From Clostridium sp. CAG:440 (GTDB lineage Bacteria; Bacillota; Clostridia; TANB77; CAG-508), in contig FR898652.1 of assembly GCA_000437215.1 (NCBI GenBank), positions 8,816-72,815 of the forward strand: a stretch of 64,000 nucleotides of DNA. The letters are read 5' to 3'. Numbering within the stretch: the first letter of the stretch is position 1; each line of letters begins with the position of its first letter. A program made the translations under genes and the position numbers. The notes under the pieces are model-generated. The model saw nothing but the letters and a program-made list of their open reading frames with translations. It was not told the origin of the DNA and searched no databases. Shown piece after piece: positions 9,524-18,326 of the stretch.

Positions 9524-9620
9524 TTTACCTCCTTTGAATTTACTTTTAATATTATATACTTTTATTTATTAAAAATCAATACTTGACAAGTCTGTTATAA
9601 TAGAAAATGGTGATGAAAAA

Positions 9621-10346
9621 ATGCAAAGAATATTAAGCCATATGAGAAAGGCTATTGAAGATTATAATATGATTGAAGAAAATGATAAAATTGCAATTTG
9701 TTTATCTGGCGGAAAAGATTCAATTACTCTTTTACACGCATTTAAAAACTTGCAAATATTTTATCCAAAAAAATTTGAAATTATTGCTATAAGTATAAAT
9801 CCAGGATTTCCACATTTCGATACAAAACTTTTAGAAGATATTTGTAAAAAAGTTGATGTTCCTCTTTTTATAGAAAATAGTCGTGCTCAAGAAATTGTTT
9901 TTGATATAAGAAAAGAAAAAAATCCTTGCTCTTTATGTGCAAATTTACGTAGAGGAATTATAAATTCAGTTGCAATTCGTGAAGGATGTAATAAAATAGC
10001 ACTTGGGCATAATAAAGATGATGTTTTAGAAACTTTTTTATTAAACCTACTTTATGCAGGAAGTATAAATACATTTGCACCTGTAAGTTATATGGATAGG
10101 AGTAAAATAACTTTAATTAGACCTTTAATTTATGCAGAAGAAAAAGATACAAGAAGATTTATTAAAAAATATAATATAGATGTCATGCCAAAAGCATGCC
10201 CTATGGATGGAACTTCCAAACGTGAAACTATGAAAAACCAAATTTATTTGTGGCAAAAAGAAATCCCAACAATCAAAGCAAATTTATTTGGAGCAATTCA
10301 AAGAACTATTGATGGATGGGCTCCAATTAATCCAAAAAATAGCTAA
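9621..10346 (+). CDS. TtcA-like tRNA thiolation enzyme (PP-loop ATPase)
   Basis: 241 residues. It has the PP-loop ATP pyrophosphatase motif CLSGGKDS, a CSLCANLRRG motif and a later Cys (KACPMDG), which together can hold an iron-sulphur cluster as in TtcA. TtcA makes 2-thiocytidine at tRNA position 32; related enzymes modify other positions, so the exact target is not settled. The ATG at 9621 has GGTGATG upstream. It is divergent from the DUF3006 gene and convergent with pgm. Confidence 0.85.
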   Translation: MQRILSHMRKAIEDYNMIEENDKIAICLSGGKDSITLLHAFKNLQIFYPKKFEIIAISINPGFPHFDTKLLEDICKKVDVPLFIENSRAQEIVFDIRKEKNPCSLCANLRRGIINSVAIREGCNKIALGHNKDDVLETFLLNLLYAGSINTFAPVSYMDRSKITLIRPLIYAEEKDTRRFIKKYNIDVMPKACPMDGTSKRETMKNQIYLWQKEIPTIKANLFGAIQRTIDGWAPINPKNS

Positions 10347-10416
10347 AAATAATAATATAAAATTTTCAAAAAATCTAATTTAATTAAAAATTTTGAAAAT
10401 TTTATATTATTTTTAT
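10346..10416. terminator. Bidirectional terminator between ttcA-like gene and pgm
   Basis: A long AT-rich inverted repeat (AATAATATAAAATTTTCAAAA pairing with its complement at 10391-10411, given here in part) with A-run and T-run flanks. It serves both convergent genes. Confidence 0.75.
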
Positions 10417-10417
10417 T

Positions 10418-12146
10418 TTATTCTTCTACAACTTTTACCATTGCTTCTTTTAATTTTTCCAATTTTTCTGTTGCATCACTGCTTGATGTTCCCTTAATTC
10501 CCATATATAATTTTATTTTAGGTTCTGTTCCAGAAGGTCTTACACAGCACCAACTATTATCTTCTAATTCGTAATATAAAACATTAGATTTTGGCAATCC
10601 AGTTTTTGTAATTTCCCCTGTTTTCATATTTTTAACAATATCTTTATCTATATCTTTAAAAGTTAAAACCTTATAATCACCTATTTTTTCTATATCTTTA
10701 TTACGAGTTTTAGTCATCATATCTTTTATAATTTGTGCACCTTCAGCGCCTTCTTTTACAACAGATACTTGTGTTTCTTTATAATAGCCATATTTTTCAT
10801 AAATTTTATTCATTTGATCCCATAATGTTAATCCTTTTGATTCGTAATAGCATGCTGCTTCACAAAGTGCCATTACTGCTGCAATTCCATCTTTATCTCT
10901 TGCATAATCTCCAATTAAACATCCATAACTTTCTTCAAAGCCAAATACATATGTTTTATCTTTATTTTCTTCAGCCTTTTTCATAACAGCACCTATGTTT
11001 TTGAATCCTGTTAATACTTCTATTAATTCTAAATTATATTCTTTAGCAATTGCATCTGCAAGATTAGAAGATACTATAGTTTTTATTAACATTCCATTTT
11101 TAGGAAGAATTCCTTTTTCTTTCATTTGAGAAATTCTATATTCTGCAATTAAAAGAGCTGACATATTTCCAGTATAATTCATGTAATTTCCAGTTTTTTC
11201 ATCTTTTGCATATATTCCTAATCTATCTGCATCTGGGTCTGTCGCAAGTACCACATCTGCATCAACTTTTTTAGCTAATTCTAAGGCCATTTTAAATGCT
11301 TTTGGGTCTTCTGGATTTGGATAATCTACAGTTGGGAAATTTCCATCTGGATCTTTTTGTTCTGGAACTACATATAAATTTTCTATTCCTAAACTGCGTA
11401 AAAGCTTTTCGGCTATTGTATTTCCTGTTCCATGTAATGGAGTATACACAACCTTTAATTTTTTCCCTTCTTCTTTCATTATTTCAGGATTTAATACTGA
11501 ATCTTTCAAAACTTTAAGATATTTATCATCCATTCCGTGTTCCAATAATTGTAAGTAATCCCTTTTGCTTTGCTTCTTCTTCTGATATTTCTTTTATTTC
11601 ACTAAAATTTTTAACTTCTCTTACTTTTGCTATAATATCTTTATCTCTTGGAGTAACAATTTGAGAGCCATCATCCCAATATACTTTATAGCCATTATAT
11701 TTTGGTGGATTATGACTTGCTGTTATCATTACCCCTGCTGTACATCCTAAATTTCTTACTGCAAATGATAATTCTGGAACTGGTCTTAAATTTTCAAATA
11801 AATATGCTTTAATTCCATTTGCACATAAAATAAGCGCTGTTTGCATACTAAATTCTTTTGACATTCTTCTAGAGTCATAACTAATTGCAACACCTTTTTC
11901 TTTAGTTCCTTGCTCTAAAATATAATTTGCAAGTCCTTGTGTAGCTTTTCCTACAGTATATTTATTCATTCTGTTTGTTCCAGCACCAATTACTCCACGT
12001 AACCCTGCTGTTCCAAATTCTAGTTCTTGGTAAAATCTATCTTCTATTTCCATTTTATCATCTTTTATTGATAACAATTCCTTTTTTGTTTCTTCATCAA
12101 ATTCATTTGCCTCACACCATTTTTTGTATTCTTCTAAATAATTCAT
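10418..12146 (-). CDS. pgcA: Phosphoglucomutase/phosphomannomutase, read through a CGG +1 frameshift
   Basis: Two overlapping frames together encode one about 575-residue alpha-D-phosphohexomutase. The first frame carries the domain start (FGTAGLRGVIG), the active-site serine motif TASHNPPKYNGYK and ends LLTIIGT; the second resumes with GMDDKYLKVLKDS and carries the metal loop DPDADRLG, the sugar loop GFEESYG and the phosphate loop RPSGTEPKIK. The frames join at CGG (11535-11537): skipping the C gives ACA-GGA-ATG (T-G-M). All catalytic motifs are intact, so I read it as functional, not a pseudogene. Start at 12146 follows AAGGAGGAATTT; an upstream in-frame codon at 12185 lacks such a site. 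It converts glucose-6-P and glucose-1-P, feeding the pyrophosphorylase encoded just upstream. Confidence 0.9.
11535..11537 (-). other. CGG +1 frameshift site in pgcA
   Basis: In-frame codon 204 from the 12146 start. Zero frame: ACA CGG AAT GGA TGA. Shifted frame: ACA (C) GGA ATG GAT. Confidence 0.85.
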
Positions 12147-12212
12147 AAATTCCTCCTTGTATTTTAAATTTAAAAAGGAAGACAATACAATCTTATTATC
12201 TCCCCATTATTT

Positions 12213-13463
12213 TTATTTTAAATGATAAAAATCTTCATAAAGTTTTCTTGCTGTTTTAGGGCAGTCTACTCCTGCAGAATCAGCATTTTTTACTGGTGCA
12301 AATTCTTCTTCTCTTTTAACCCTTAATACTGCAATATCATCAACTTCACCAAAGGCATCAAAAAGAAATGCCTCAAACTTGTAAGCATTTGGAGATTCAG
12401 GCTCAACTAAATTGCCATCTTTATCTATATATTTTGCTTTTTTATATGCAATATGATATGGAAGTGGATTTGACCCCATTCTTTCTATTGCATCTATTCT
12501 AAACAAATTACATAATATATGTGATTCTCCATATAATAATTCACCATCTTTGTCAACTGCTTCTGCCATTTCATCTGTAATTTCTGAATATTCTATAACA
12601 TATGGTTTTCCATTTTTTTTGCAAAATACTCCTACTTTTTCATGTGGATTTGCTTTTACTATTGATTTTCCAGCAACTGAAACATTTTTATCAATAGCAA
12701 TTCCCATTAAAACAGGATCAACCATTTTTACCAAACAGTTATCTACTCCACCTATAAAAACCCATTCTACACCTAATTCCTTCATTTTTTTAGTCATACC
12801 ATTTTTTACAAGTGCTTCATAAATTCCACCATGCCCATCTGCAGCTTCTTTAACTAATCCATCTTCACCAATTAGTATTTTTCCTTCTGTATCAACCATT
12901 GGCAATTCTCCTTGTTTAAAGAAGAATATGTTTTTATCTTTTTGGTAACCAAAAAATTTATTTTTTTCAAAAAACTTAACTGTTTCTTCATTATTTTCTC
13001 TACTTGTCATTATAAACCATGGAATTGTAACATCATATTTTTTGGCTTCTTCTTTTATTCCATCTGCTAAAAGTTCAAATAATGATTTATGAGAATCTAA
13101 TCCTATATCATATGTTCCTTTTGGTCCAGAATGTCCTAGTCTTGTTCCTTGTCCTCCAGCCATAGTAACTACAGCAAGTTTTCCTTCTTTTATTGCTGTT
13201 TTACCTATTCCTTCGTATATTTTATATTTTTCATTTAACTTGAATTTATCCAAATATTCTATAGGTTCAATTGTGTCCTTTTCATTTTTTATTTCTTTTT
13301 TTGTCCCATTATACAAACCATTTATTAACTCATAGTCAATATTGCTTAATTGCTCTAATAGTCTTTTTTGTTTACTTTCATCTAACTTATCAAAGTTATT
13401 TAGTAAATGTTCTTGCCCATATTTTTTTAGGTCAAATTTAATTTCATTTAATTCTTTTTCCAT
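12213..13463 (-). CDS. UDP-sugar pyrophosphorylase (UAP1/UDPGP family)
   Basis: 416 residues with the uridylyltransferase motif VVTMAGGQGTRLGHSGPKGTY, then PMVDTEGKI, a GHGGIYEAL motif and FIGGVDNCLVKMVDPVL. This architecture is that of eukaryote-like UDP-N-acetylhexosamine/UDP-glucose pyrophosphorylases (UDPGP type 1), not the bacterial GalU fold. It makes a UDP-sugar from UTP and a hexose-1-phosphate. With pgcA downstream (67 bases), glucose-1-P is the natural substrate, but GlcNAc-1-P is equally possible by family. Confidence 0.88.
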   Translation of the reverse strand: MEKELNEIKFDLKKYGQEHLLNNFDKLDESKQKRLLEQLSNIDYELINGLYNGTKKEIKNEKDTIEPIEYLDKFKLNEKYKIYEGIGKTAIKEGKLAVVTMAGGQGTRLGHSGPKGTYDIGLDSHKSLFELLADGIKEEAKKYDVTIPWFIMTSRENNEETVKFFEKNKFFGYQKDKNIFFFKQGELPMVDTEGKILIGEDGLVKEAADGHGGIYEALVKNGMTKKMKELGVEWVFIGGVDNCLVKMVDPVLMGIAIDKNVSVAGKSIVKANPHEKVGVFCKKNGKPYVIEYSEITDEMAEAVDKDGELLYGESHILCNLFRIDAIERMGSNPLPYHIAYKKAKYIDKDGNLVEPESPNAYKFEAFLFDAFGEVDDIAVLRVKREEEFAPVKNADSAGVDCPKTARKLYEDFYHLK

Positions 13464-13558
13464 AAAAACACTCCTTTAGTATTAAATATGTTTTTTGTAT
13501 TTAACATATTATACTATTTTACTTTTTTAGTCAAGAAAAAAATGAATATTTGTATTTT

Positions 13559-13999
13559 CTATTTTCCTAATGTTTTTAATACGCTTCCATATTTAGTTGA
13601 GATATTTCTAACTTCTCCATTTATATCATTTAAATTATAACAGTCAATTACTTCAATTCCTTTATAATCTCTTAATTGTTTTAAATTATTATTTACCTTT
13701 TTTATATATTGTTCGTCTCCTTTTACAAATATTAGTGACTCATTATTATCTTCTATTAATTTTTTATATTTTGTTTCATCATCTTTTGCCCAGTTAATTT
13801 TCATAATTTTTTGTTTTGTTTCTTTTTCTAAATTTACCTTTTCCATTAATGTATTTACAGTATTAGTTAAATTATTTTGTGTAAATACATATACTGTTTT
13901 GTTATTTTTAAAGTTTTCGTTTATGTATGGAAGCATTATCATTTCTAAATGATAATCACTAGCATAAAATGCACATGAATTTTCTTTGCTTTCTATCAT
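13559..13999 (-). CDS. MEDS-like sensor domain protein, tentative
   Basis: 146 residues, soluble. The N-terminal pattern CAFYASDYHLEMIMLPYINENF and KTVYVFTQNN resembles the MEDS/DcmR sensory domain, which has a degenerate RecA-like fold, and the paralogous RAD55-type proteins. No Walker motif remains. It stands alone with a long upstream region. Family assignment is weak; the reading frame is convincing from codon pattern and length. Confidence 0.5.
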   Translation of the reverse strand: MIESKENSCAFYASDYHLEMIMLPYINENFKNNKTVYVFTQNNLTNTVNTLMEKVNLEKETKQKIMKINWAKDDETKYKKLIEDNNESLIFVKGDEQYIKKVNNNLKQLRDYKGIEVIDCYNLNDINGEVRNISTKYGSVLKTLGK

Positions 14000-14268
14000 A
14001 AAAAACCTTCCTTTCGCTTTCGTGTACTAATTTTTAAAGTTTTCTTCTATCGTTTACTGGTAAATTTTACCATTTTGTTACAAATATGTCAATAATATTT
14101 CAAATAAAACTCATCGCCTTTTTTCGACACCTAAGCGTTTTTTATGATTTATTAAATGTAAAAAATCTCAAGTTGATATTATTTTTTTCAAATTTGTATA
14201 TTTTTTGAAATTCTGTAAATAATTAATTTAAAGAATATTTTTCAAAAAATGAAAATTGGAGGTAACAC
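14000..14268. promoter_or_regulatory. Divergent intergenic region with a Spo0A-like box
   Basis: No gene seen in 269 bases between the MEDS-like gene and spoIIR. It contains TTCGACA at 14123-14129, which read on the minus strand is TGTCGAA, a perfect match to the Spo0A core. GGAGG at 14258-14262 is the spoIIR ribosome binding site. No convincing sigma-A or sigma-F promoter was identified. Confidence 0.45.
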
Positions 14269-14934
14269 ATGAAAAAATTTTTAAACTTTATTAAAAATCC
14301 CAAACTTAAAATGATTTGTATTTTAGCTTTTCTACTATTTATATATACAACTATTTGTGCAATTTCATATGCAAAATCTGTTTCAGAAGATCTTGAAAAT
14401 AGTGTCTTTAGACTTCATGTAATTGCAAATAGTGATTCTAAAGAAGACCAAAATTTAAAATATATTGTACGTGACAAATTATTACAATACATGAATTCCT
14501 ATCTTTCAAATACTTCTACAAAAGAAGATGCAATTAAAATTGCCAATGAACATTTAGATGAATTTAAACAAGTTGCAATAAATACAATTAAGGAACAAGG
14601 TTATTCATATAATGTTAATGTTAAAGTAGGAAATTTTGAATTTCCCACAAAAACATATGGAGATATTTCATTGCCTGCTGGTTTCTATGATGCATTAAGA
14701 GTAGAAATAGGAGAAGCAAAAGGACAAAATTGGTGGTGTGTAATGTTCCCTCCTTTATGTTTTGTTGATGTAACATCAGGAGTTGTTCCAGAAGAGTCTA
14801 AAAAAGAATTGCAAAATAACCTTTCCGAAGAAGAATTTGCTTTAATTTCAGACAACCAATCAAGCAATATTCAATTTAAATTTAAACTATTAGAATTTTT
14901 CACAGACAATGGAATAATAACTGCAAAAAAATAG
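14269..14934 (+). CDS. spoIIR: Stage II sporulation protein R
   Basis: 221 residues: an N-terminal membrane/signal segment (about residues 16-36), then the SpoIIR signature FRLHVIANSDSKEDQNLKYIVRDKLL and a WWCVMFPPLCFVD motif. SpoIIR is made in the forespore and secreted to the intermembrane space, where it triggers SpoIIGA to process pro-sigma-E. The start has GGAGG at 6 bases. Length and motifs match the family well. Confidence 0.95.
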   Translation: MKKFLNFIKNPKLKMICILAFLLFIYTTICAISYAKSVSEDLENSVFRLHVIANSDSKEDQNLKYIVRDKLLQYMNSYLSNTSTKEDAIKIANEHLDEFKQVAINTIKEQGYSYNVNVKVGNFEFPTKTYGDISLPAGFYDALRVEIGEAKGQNWWCVMFPPLCFVDVTSGVVPEESKKELQNNLSEEEFALISDNQSSNIQFKFKLLEFFTDNGIITAKK

Positions 14935-14935
14935 C

Positions 14936-14964
14936 TTGCATTGTTTTAGAGTTTATGGTATATT
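14936..14964 (+). promoter_or_regulatory. Sigma-A promoter for murA-walJ-rlmH
   Basis: TTGCAT (14936-14941), a 17-base spacer, and TATATT (14959-14964). It overlaps the last bases of spoIIR and leads into the murA leader. Confidence 0.6.
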
Positions 14965-14974
14965 CTTATATATT

Positions 14975-14996
14975 AGAGTGTTATTTTTTACACTCT
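14975..14996 (+). terminator. Hairpin in the murA leader
   Basis: AGAGTGT and ACACTCT pair around an 8-base T-rich loop, followed by ATTTTAAA. It lies just after the predicted murA promoter start point, so it could end spoIIR transcripts or act as a 5' stabilising stem for murA. Confidence 0.4.
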
Positions 14997-15040
14997 ATTT
15001 TAAATTGTAAATAATTTATGCATAAACGGAGGTAATTTTA

Positions 15041-16300
15041 TTGGAAAAATTAGTAGTTACAGGACCTACCCCATTAAAAGGTGAGGTAATAATAAATGGA
15101 GCAAAAAACGCAGCAGTTGCAATACTACCTGCAACACTTTTAATAGATGGAACATGTACAATAGAAAATTTACCAAATATAAGTGATGTAAAGATATCAT
15201 GTGAAATTTTAGAAAAACTTGGAGCAAAAATAAATTGGATAGATAAGCATACTATAACTGTAGATTCAAGAAATATCATAACAACACAAGCACCACTTGA
15301 TCTAACTAGAAAATTTAGAGCTTCTTATTATATAATTGGTGCTATGCTTAGTAGAATGGGAGAAGTTGAAGTTGGTATGCCTGGTGGATGTAAATTAGGT
15401 GCAAGACCAATTGATCAACACATAAAAGGATTTGAAGCTCTTGGTGCAGAAGTTACTGTTGAAAAAGGAACAATCCATGCAAAAGCAAACAATCTTATAG
15501 GAAACTCTGTTTATATGGATATTGTCTCTGTTGGTGCAACCATAAATGTAATGCTATCTGCTGTCCTTGCTAAAGGTACTACAGTAATAGATAATGCTGC
15601 CAAAGAACCTCATATTGTCGATGTTGCAAACTTTCTAAACACAATGGGAGCTGACATAAGAGGTGCTGGTACTGATGTAATTAAAATAAATGGTGTAGAA
15701 AAATTACATGGTAATGCTACATATAGTGTTGTTCCAGATCAAATAGAAGCAGGAACATTTATGCTAGCAGCAGTTGCAAGTAAAGGAGATTTATATTTAA
15801 AAAATTGTATTACAAAACACTTAGAGTCAATTACAGCAAAAATTTTAGAAGTAGGTGGCAAAGTTGAGGACTATGGTGATAGTATAAGAGTTTATTGTGA
15901 CCAAAGGCCAAAAAAAGCATCAATAAAAACTCTTCCTTATCCTGGATTCCCAACAGACTTACAGCCTCAAATGGGAGTTGTATTATCACTTGCAGATGGA
16001 ACAAGCACAATAAATGAAAGCATCTGGGAATCAAGATTTCAATATACTGATGAATTAAACAAAATGGGTGCAAAAATTACGGCACAAGGAAAATCAGCAT
16101 TTTTTGAAGGTGTAGAAAAACTGTATGGTGCTCCTGTATACTCTACAGACCTAAGAGCCGGTGCAGCATTAATTATTGCTGGAGTTGCAGCAGAAGGTAT
16201 TACAGAAATCTATAATCTTGAGCATATTGACAGAGGTTATGAAGATATAGAAGGTAGATTTAGAGCAATTGGTGCAAATATAAAAAGAGTAACAGAATAG
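15041..16300 (+). CDS. murA: UDP-N-acetylglucosamine 1-carboxyvinyltransferase
   Basis: 419 residues, typical MurA length. The N-terminal NGAKNAAVAILPATLL motif, the flexible loop MPGGCKLGARPIDQHIKG with the catalytic/fosfomycin-reactive Cys, and the C-terminal DLRAGAALIIAG motif are all present. MurA makes the first committed step of peptidoglycan synthesis from UDP-GlcNAc and phosphoenolpyruvate. The start is TTG at 15041, preceded by GGAGG at 15014-15033 region. It leads an apparent operon with walJ and rlmH. Confidence 0.97.
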   Translation: MEKLVVTGPTPLKGEVIINGAKNAAVAILPATLLIDGTCTIENLPNISDVKISCEILEKLGAKINWIDKHTITVDSRNIITTQAPLDLTRKFRASYYIIGAMLSRMGEVEVGMPGGCKLGARPIDQHIKGFEALGAEVTVEKGTIHAKANNLIGNSVYMDIVSVGATINVMLSAVLAKGTTVIDNAAKEPHIVDVANFLNTMGADIRGAGTDVIKINGVEKLHGNATYSVVPDQIEAGTFMLAAVASKGDLYLKNCITKHLESITAKILEVGGKVEDYGDSIRVYCDQRPKKASIKTLPYPGFPTDLQPQMGVVLSLADGTSTINESIWESRFQYTDELNKMGAKITAQGKSAFFEGVEKLYGAPVYSTDLRAGAALIIAGVAAEGITEIYNLEHIDRGYEDIEGRFRAIGANIKRVTE

Positions 16301-16320
16301 TAAAAAGAAGGAATAAATTC

Positions 16321-17109
16321 ATGCTAAATTTTTGTAGTTTATATAGTGGAAGTAGTGGAAATAGCTTATTTGTGGAAACAGAAAATACAAAACTTTTAAT
16401 TGATGCAGGAGTAAGCTCAAAAAAAATTGAAAATGCACTAGACGGATTAAATATTAATCCGTCTTTACTAGATGGAATTTTAATTACACATGAACATTCA
16501 GACCATGTACAAGGACTTGGAACATTTGCAAAAAAATTTAATGTTCCAGTATTTGTTAATTCTAAAACACTAGACAATATGCCAAAACAAAAAGATAAAA
16601 TACCTCAAAATATAATAAAAAATTTTGCAATTGGAGATACATTTGAAATAAATGATTTAAAAATAAAATCATTTGCAATACCTCATGATGCTGTAAATCC
16701 ATGTGGTTTTAATATTAGTAATAATGAAAAAAACATAAGTATTGCAACAGATATTGGTCATATGACAAAAGAAATTTTAAAAGTATTAGAACCAAGTGAT
16801 TTTGTTTTATTAGAATCCAACTATGATCCTGAAGTACTTAAGTGTTCACCTTATCCATACATATTAAAAAGTAGAATAGCTGGTCCAAATGGTCACTTAC
16901 CAAACGAATTAGCTGGTAAAACAATTGCATATCTTCTAAAATGCAACCTAAAAACAGCCATGCTGGGTCATTTAAGTAAAGAAAGTAATTTTCCAGAGCT
17001 TGCATATAAAACAGTTTTAGATGAAGTTATTGCAGGTAATTGCAAAGAAGATTCTTTAAATTTAAGTGTTGCAAGTAGAGATATTCCAGGCAAATTAATT
17101 AAAATATAA
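16321..17109 (+). CDS. walJ: WalJ/YycJ metallo-beta-lactamase-fold exonuclease
   Basis: 262 residues. The N-terminus LYSGSSGNSLFVE, metal motif THEHSDHVQGL and downstream IATDIGHM, LESNYDP and LGHLSKESN are those of YycJ/WalJ. The protein is a 5'-3' double-strand DNA exonuclease or accessory hydrolase in Firmicutes. Here it follows murA by 20 bases and precedes rlmH; in Bacillus yycJ and rlmH are also close neighbours, although here the walRK genes are not present. Confidence 0.92.
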   Translation: MLNFCSLYSGSSGNSLFVETENTKLLIDAGVSSKKIENALDGLNINPSLLDGILITHEHSDHVQGLGTFAKKFNVPVFVNSKTLDNMPKQKDKIPQNIIKNFAIGDTFEINDLKIKSFAIPHDAVNPCGFNISNNEKNISIATDIGHMTKEILKVLEPSDFVLLESNYDPEVLKCSPYPYILKSRIAGPNGHLPNELAGKTIAYLLKCNLKTAMLGHLSKESNFPELAYKTVLDEVIAGNCKEDSLNLSVASRDIPGKLIKI

Positions 17110-17137
17110 GTATAATATATAATGAAAGGAAAAATAA

Positions 17138-17618
17138 ATGCTTACAATAAATATAATATGTGTTGGAAAAATTAAAGAAAAATTTTTTAAAGATGCAATT
17201 AGCGAATATTCTAAAAGATTATCTAAATATTGTAAATTAAATATTTTAGAATTACCAGATGAAAAAATACCAGAAAAAATAAATGATAGCATTTCAAACG
17301 AGATTAAAGAAAAAGAATGTAACAATATAATAAATCATTTAAAAAAAGACTCTTATGTTGTTTGTTTGGATTTAAATGGCAAAGAATTTTCATCTCCACA
17401 ATTTTCTGAAAAACTAGATAAAATATCAATGCAAAATAGCAAAGTAACATTCATAATAGGCGGCTCGCTTGGTTTAACAAATAAATTACTAAGTTTAGCA
17501 GATGAAAAAATATGTTTTTCAAAAATGACATTTCCACATCAACTTATTCGAATATTCCTATTAGAGCAAATATTTAGAGCTTTTAAAATCTCTAATCGGT
17601 GAAAACTATCACAAGTAA
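17138..17618 (+). CDS. rlmH: 23S rRNA pseudouridine-1915 N3-methyltransferase, completed by a CGG +1 frameshift
   Basis: The zero frame stops after 154 residues at CGG-TGA. The family ends with a conserved NGE-x-YHK tail; skipping the C of CGG gives exactly GENYHK followed by TAA (17616-17618), yielding 159 residues, the standard RlmH length. Other RlmH features are present: FIIGGSLGL (SAM-binding knot) and KMTFPHQLIRIFLLEQIFRAFKI. RlmH methylates pseudouridine 1915 in 23S helix 69. The tail includes residues needed in the active site, so the shift is probably required for function. It follows walJ by 28 bases. Confidence 0.93.
17597..17599 (+). other. CGG +1 frameshift site in rlmH
   Basis: In-frame codon 154, immediately followed by TGA. 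Zero frame: AAT CGG TGA. Shifted frame: AAT (C) GGT GAA AAC TAT CAC AAG TAA. Confidence 0.92.
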
Positions 17619-17679
17619 TACCAATTATTTAACTAATTAACTATTATATAGTTAGTAATTAATATTTTTATTTATTGTA

Positions 17680-17784
17680 TTGTAGGGACAATAGTATAAT
17701 ATAGCAAAATGTGAATATATATAGGGGCTTAAACTAGATATATCAAAAATGAAATATTTATAATGGGGTTCTTCATCCCTACAA
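17680..17784. repeat. Short element with 9-bp terminal inverted repeats
   Basis: TTGTAGGGA at 17680-17688 is matched inversely by TCCCTACAA at 17776-17784. The 105-base span has no reading frame and follows rlmH. It could be a small non-autonomous insertion or a folded RNA; no second copy was seen in this window. Confidence 0.35.
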
Positions 17785-17823
17785 AATTAAAAACTTTTTA
17801 ATTTTTATTTTGTATTATAGTAT

Positions 17824-17919
17824 TTAATTTGATATTTTCTTTAAAAGAATTTTAGATAAAAATTTTCTTACAGTATTTCTTACAATTAAAAAAATAGAAA
17901 TAAATAATATGTCTTTTAT
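17824..17919 (-). other. Possible 31-residue peptide gene with a non-AUG start
   Basis: Downstream of a perfect leftward promoter (18015-18043) lies GGGAGG (17927-17932, minus strand), followed after 7 T residues by ATA and an open frame of 31 codons, hydrophobic then basic (KDILFISIFLIVRN, then KFLSKILLKK). No ATG, GTG or TTG is present at the expected place. It may be a small membrane peptide started at a rare codon, or only an untranslated leader or small RNA. Confidence 0.25.
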
Positions 17920-17987
17920 AAAAAAACCTCCCTTGAAATAAAAATACTATGAATAAAAAATTTAAAATAAATTAATTTGAATTAATT

Positions 17988-18015
17988 AAAGTTACATTTT
18001 GTGTAACTTTTTTTA
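17988..18015 (+). terminator. Intrinsic terminator
   Basis: AAAGTTACA pairs with TGTAACTTT around TTTTG, followed by a T-run. Reading rightward it can terminate the murA-walJ-rlmH transcript; reading leftward it would lie at the very 5' end of the transcript from the promoter at 18015-18043. Confidence 0.6.
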
Positions 18016-18043
18016 TTATAATTACCATTCACCAAAATGTCAA
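18015..18043 (-). promoter_or_regulatory. Perfect-consensus sigma-A promoter pointing left
   Basis: On the minus strand TTGACA (18043-18038), a 17-base spacer and TATAAT (18020-18015). It drives transcription into the gene-poor region 17619-18007, where no ordinary gene is visible. Confidence 0.7.
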
Positions 18044-18052
18044 CCAAAATCG

Positions 18053-18069
18053 TTTGACATTATTCGACA
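18053..18069 (-). promoter_or_regulatory. Tandem Spo0A-like boxes upstream of the leftward promoter
   Basis: On the minus strand TGTCGAA (from 18069) and TGTCAAA (from 18059) are exactly 10 bases apart, one DNA turn, just upstream of the -35 element. The first is a perfect match to the Spo0A box core TGTCGAA. Confidence 0.5.
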
Positions 18070-18071
18070 AT

Positions 18072-18326
18072 AAATTGCCATCGGTTCCGGGTTTTTTTGG
18101 CAATTTTTTACCGGTTCTAGGTCTGGAAAGTATAATATACTATTTTGCTGTACCGCGTAAGCGACCAAACGAGTGCTTTTAGCACGAGTGCGAATTGGAG
18201 CAACCAACATATAAAGTTTTTAATTAAGTTGGTTGCGACACCAAGGTACAAAAAATAGTATATTATACTTTCCAGACCTAGAACCGGTAAATTATTGCCA
18301 AAAAAACCCGGAACCGATGGCAATTT
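18072..18326. repeat. 255-bp palindromic element with about 80-bp inverted arms
   Basis: The left arm (18072-18154) and right arm (18245-18326) are near-perfect inverted copies, differing at about three places. The arms hold TTGCCA-17-TGGCAA and the runs CGGTTCCGGG and ACCGGTTCTAGGTCTGG. The central about 90 bases hold two smaller hairpins (GCAACCAAC with GTTGGTTGC; GTGCTTTTAGCAC). It looks like a miniature inverted-repeat element or a very large cruciform. It encodes the last 10 or so residues and the stop of spmB. Confidence 0.75.

Noticed and set aside
9583..9602. TTGACA and TATAAT upstream of the TtcA-like gene as one promoter
   Set aside because: Only about 7 bases separate them, far from the 17 needed; the -10 may be used with another -35.
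10418..12146. pgcA as a pseudogene or two genes
   Set aside because: Break is at CGG like eight others, all motifs intact, single +1 event restores the enzyme.
17597..17602. TGA readthrough or TGA recoding as the explanation in rlmH
   Set aside because: Reading through TGA in the zero frame gives no RlmH tail, while the +1 frame does; other sites have no TGA next to CGG.
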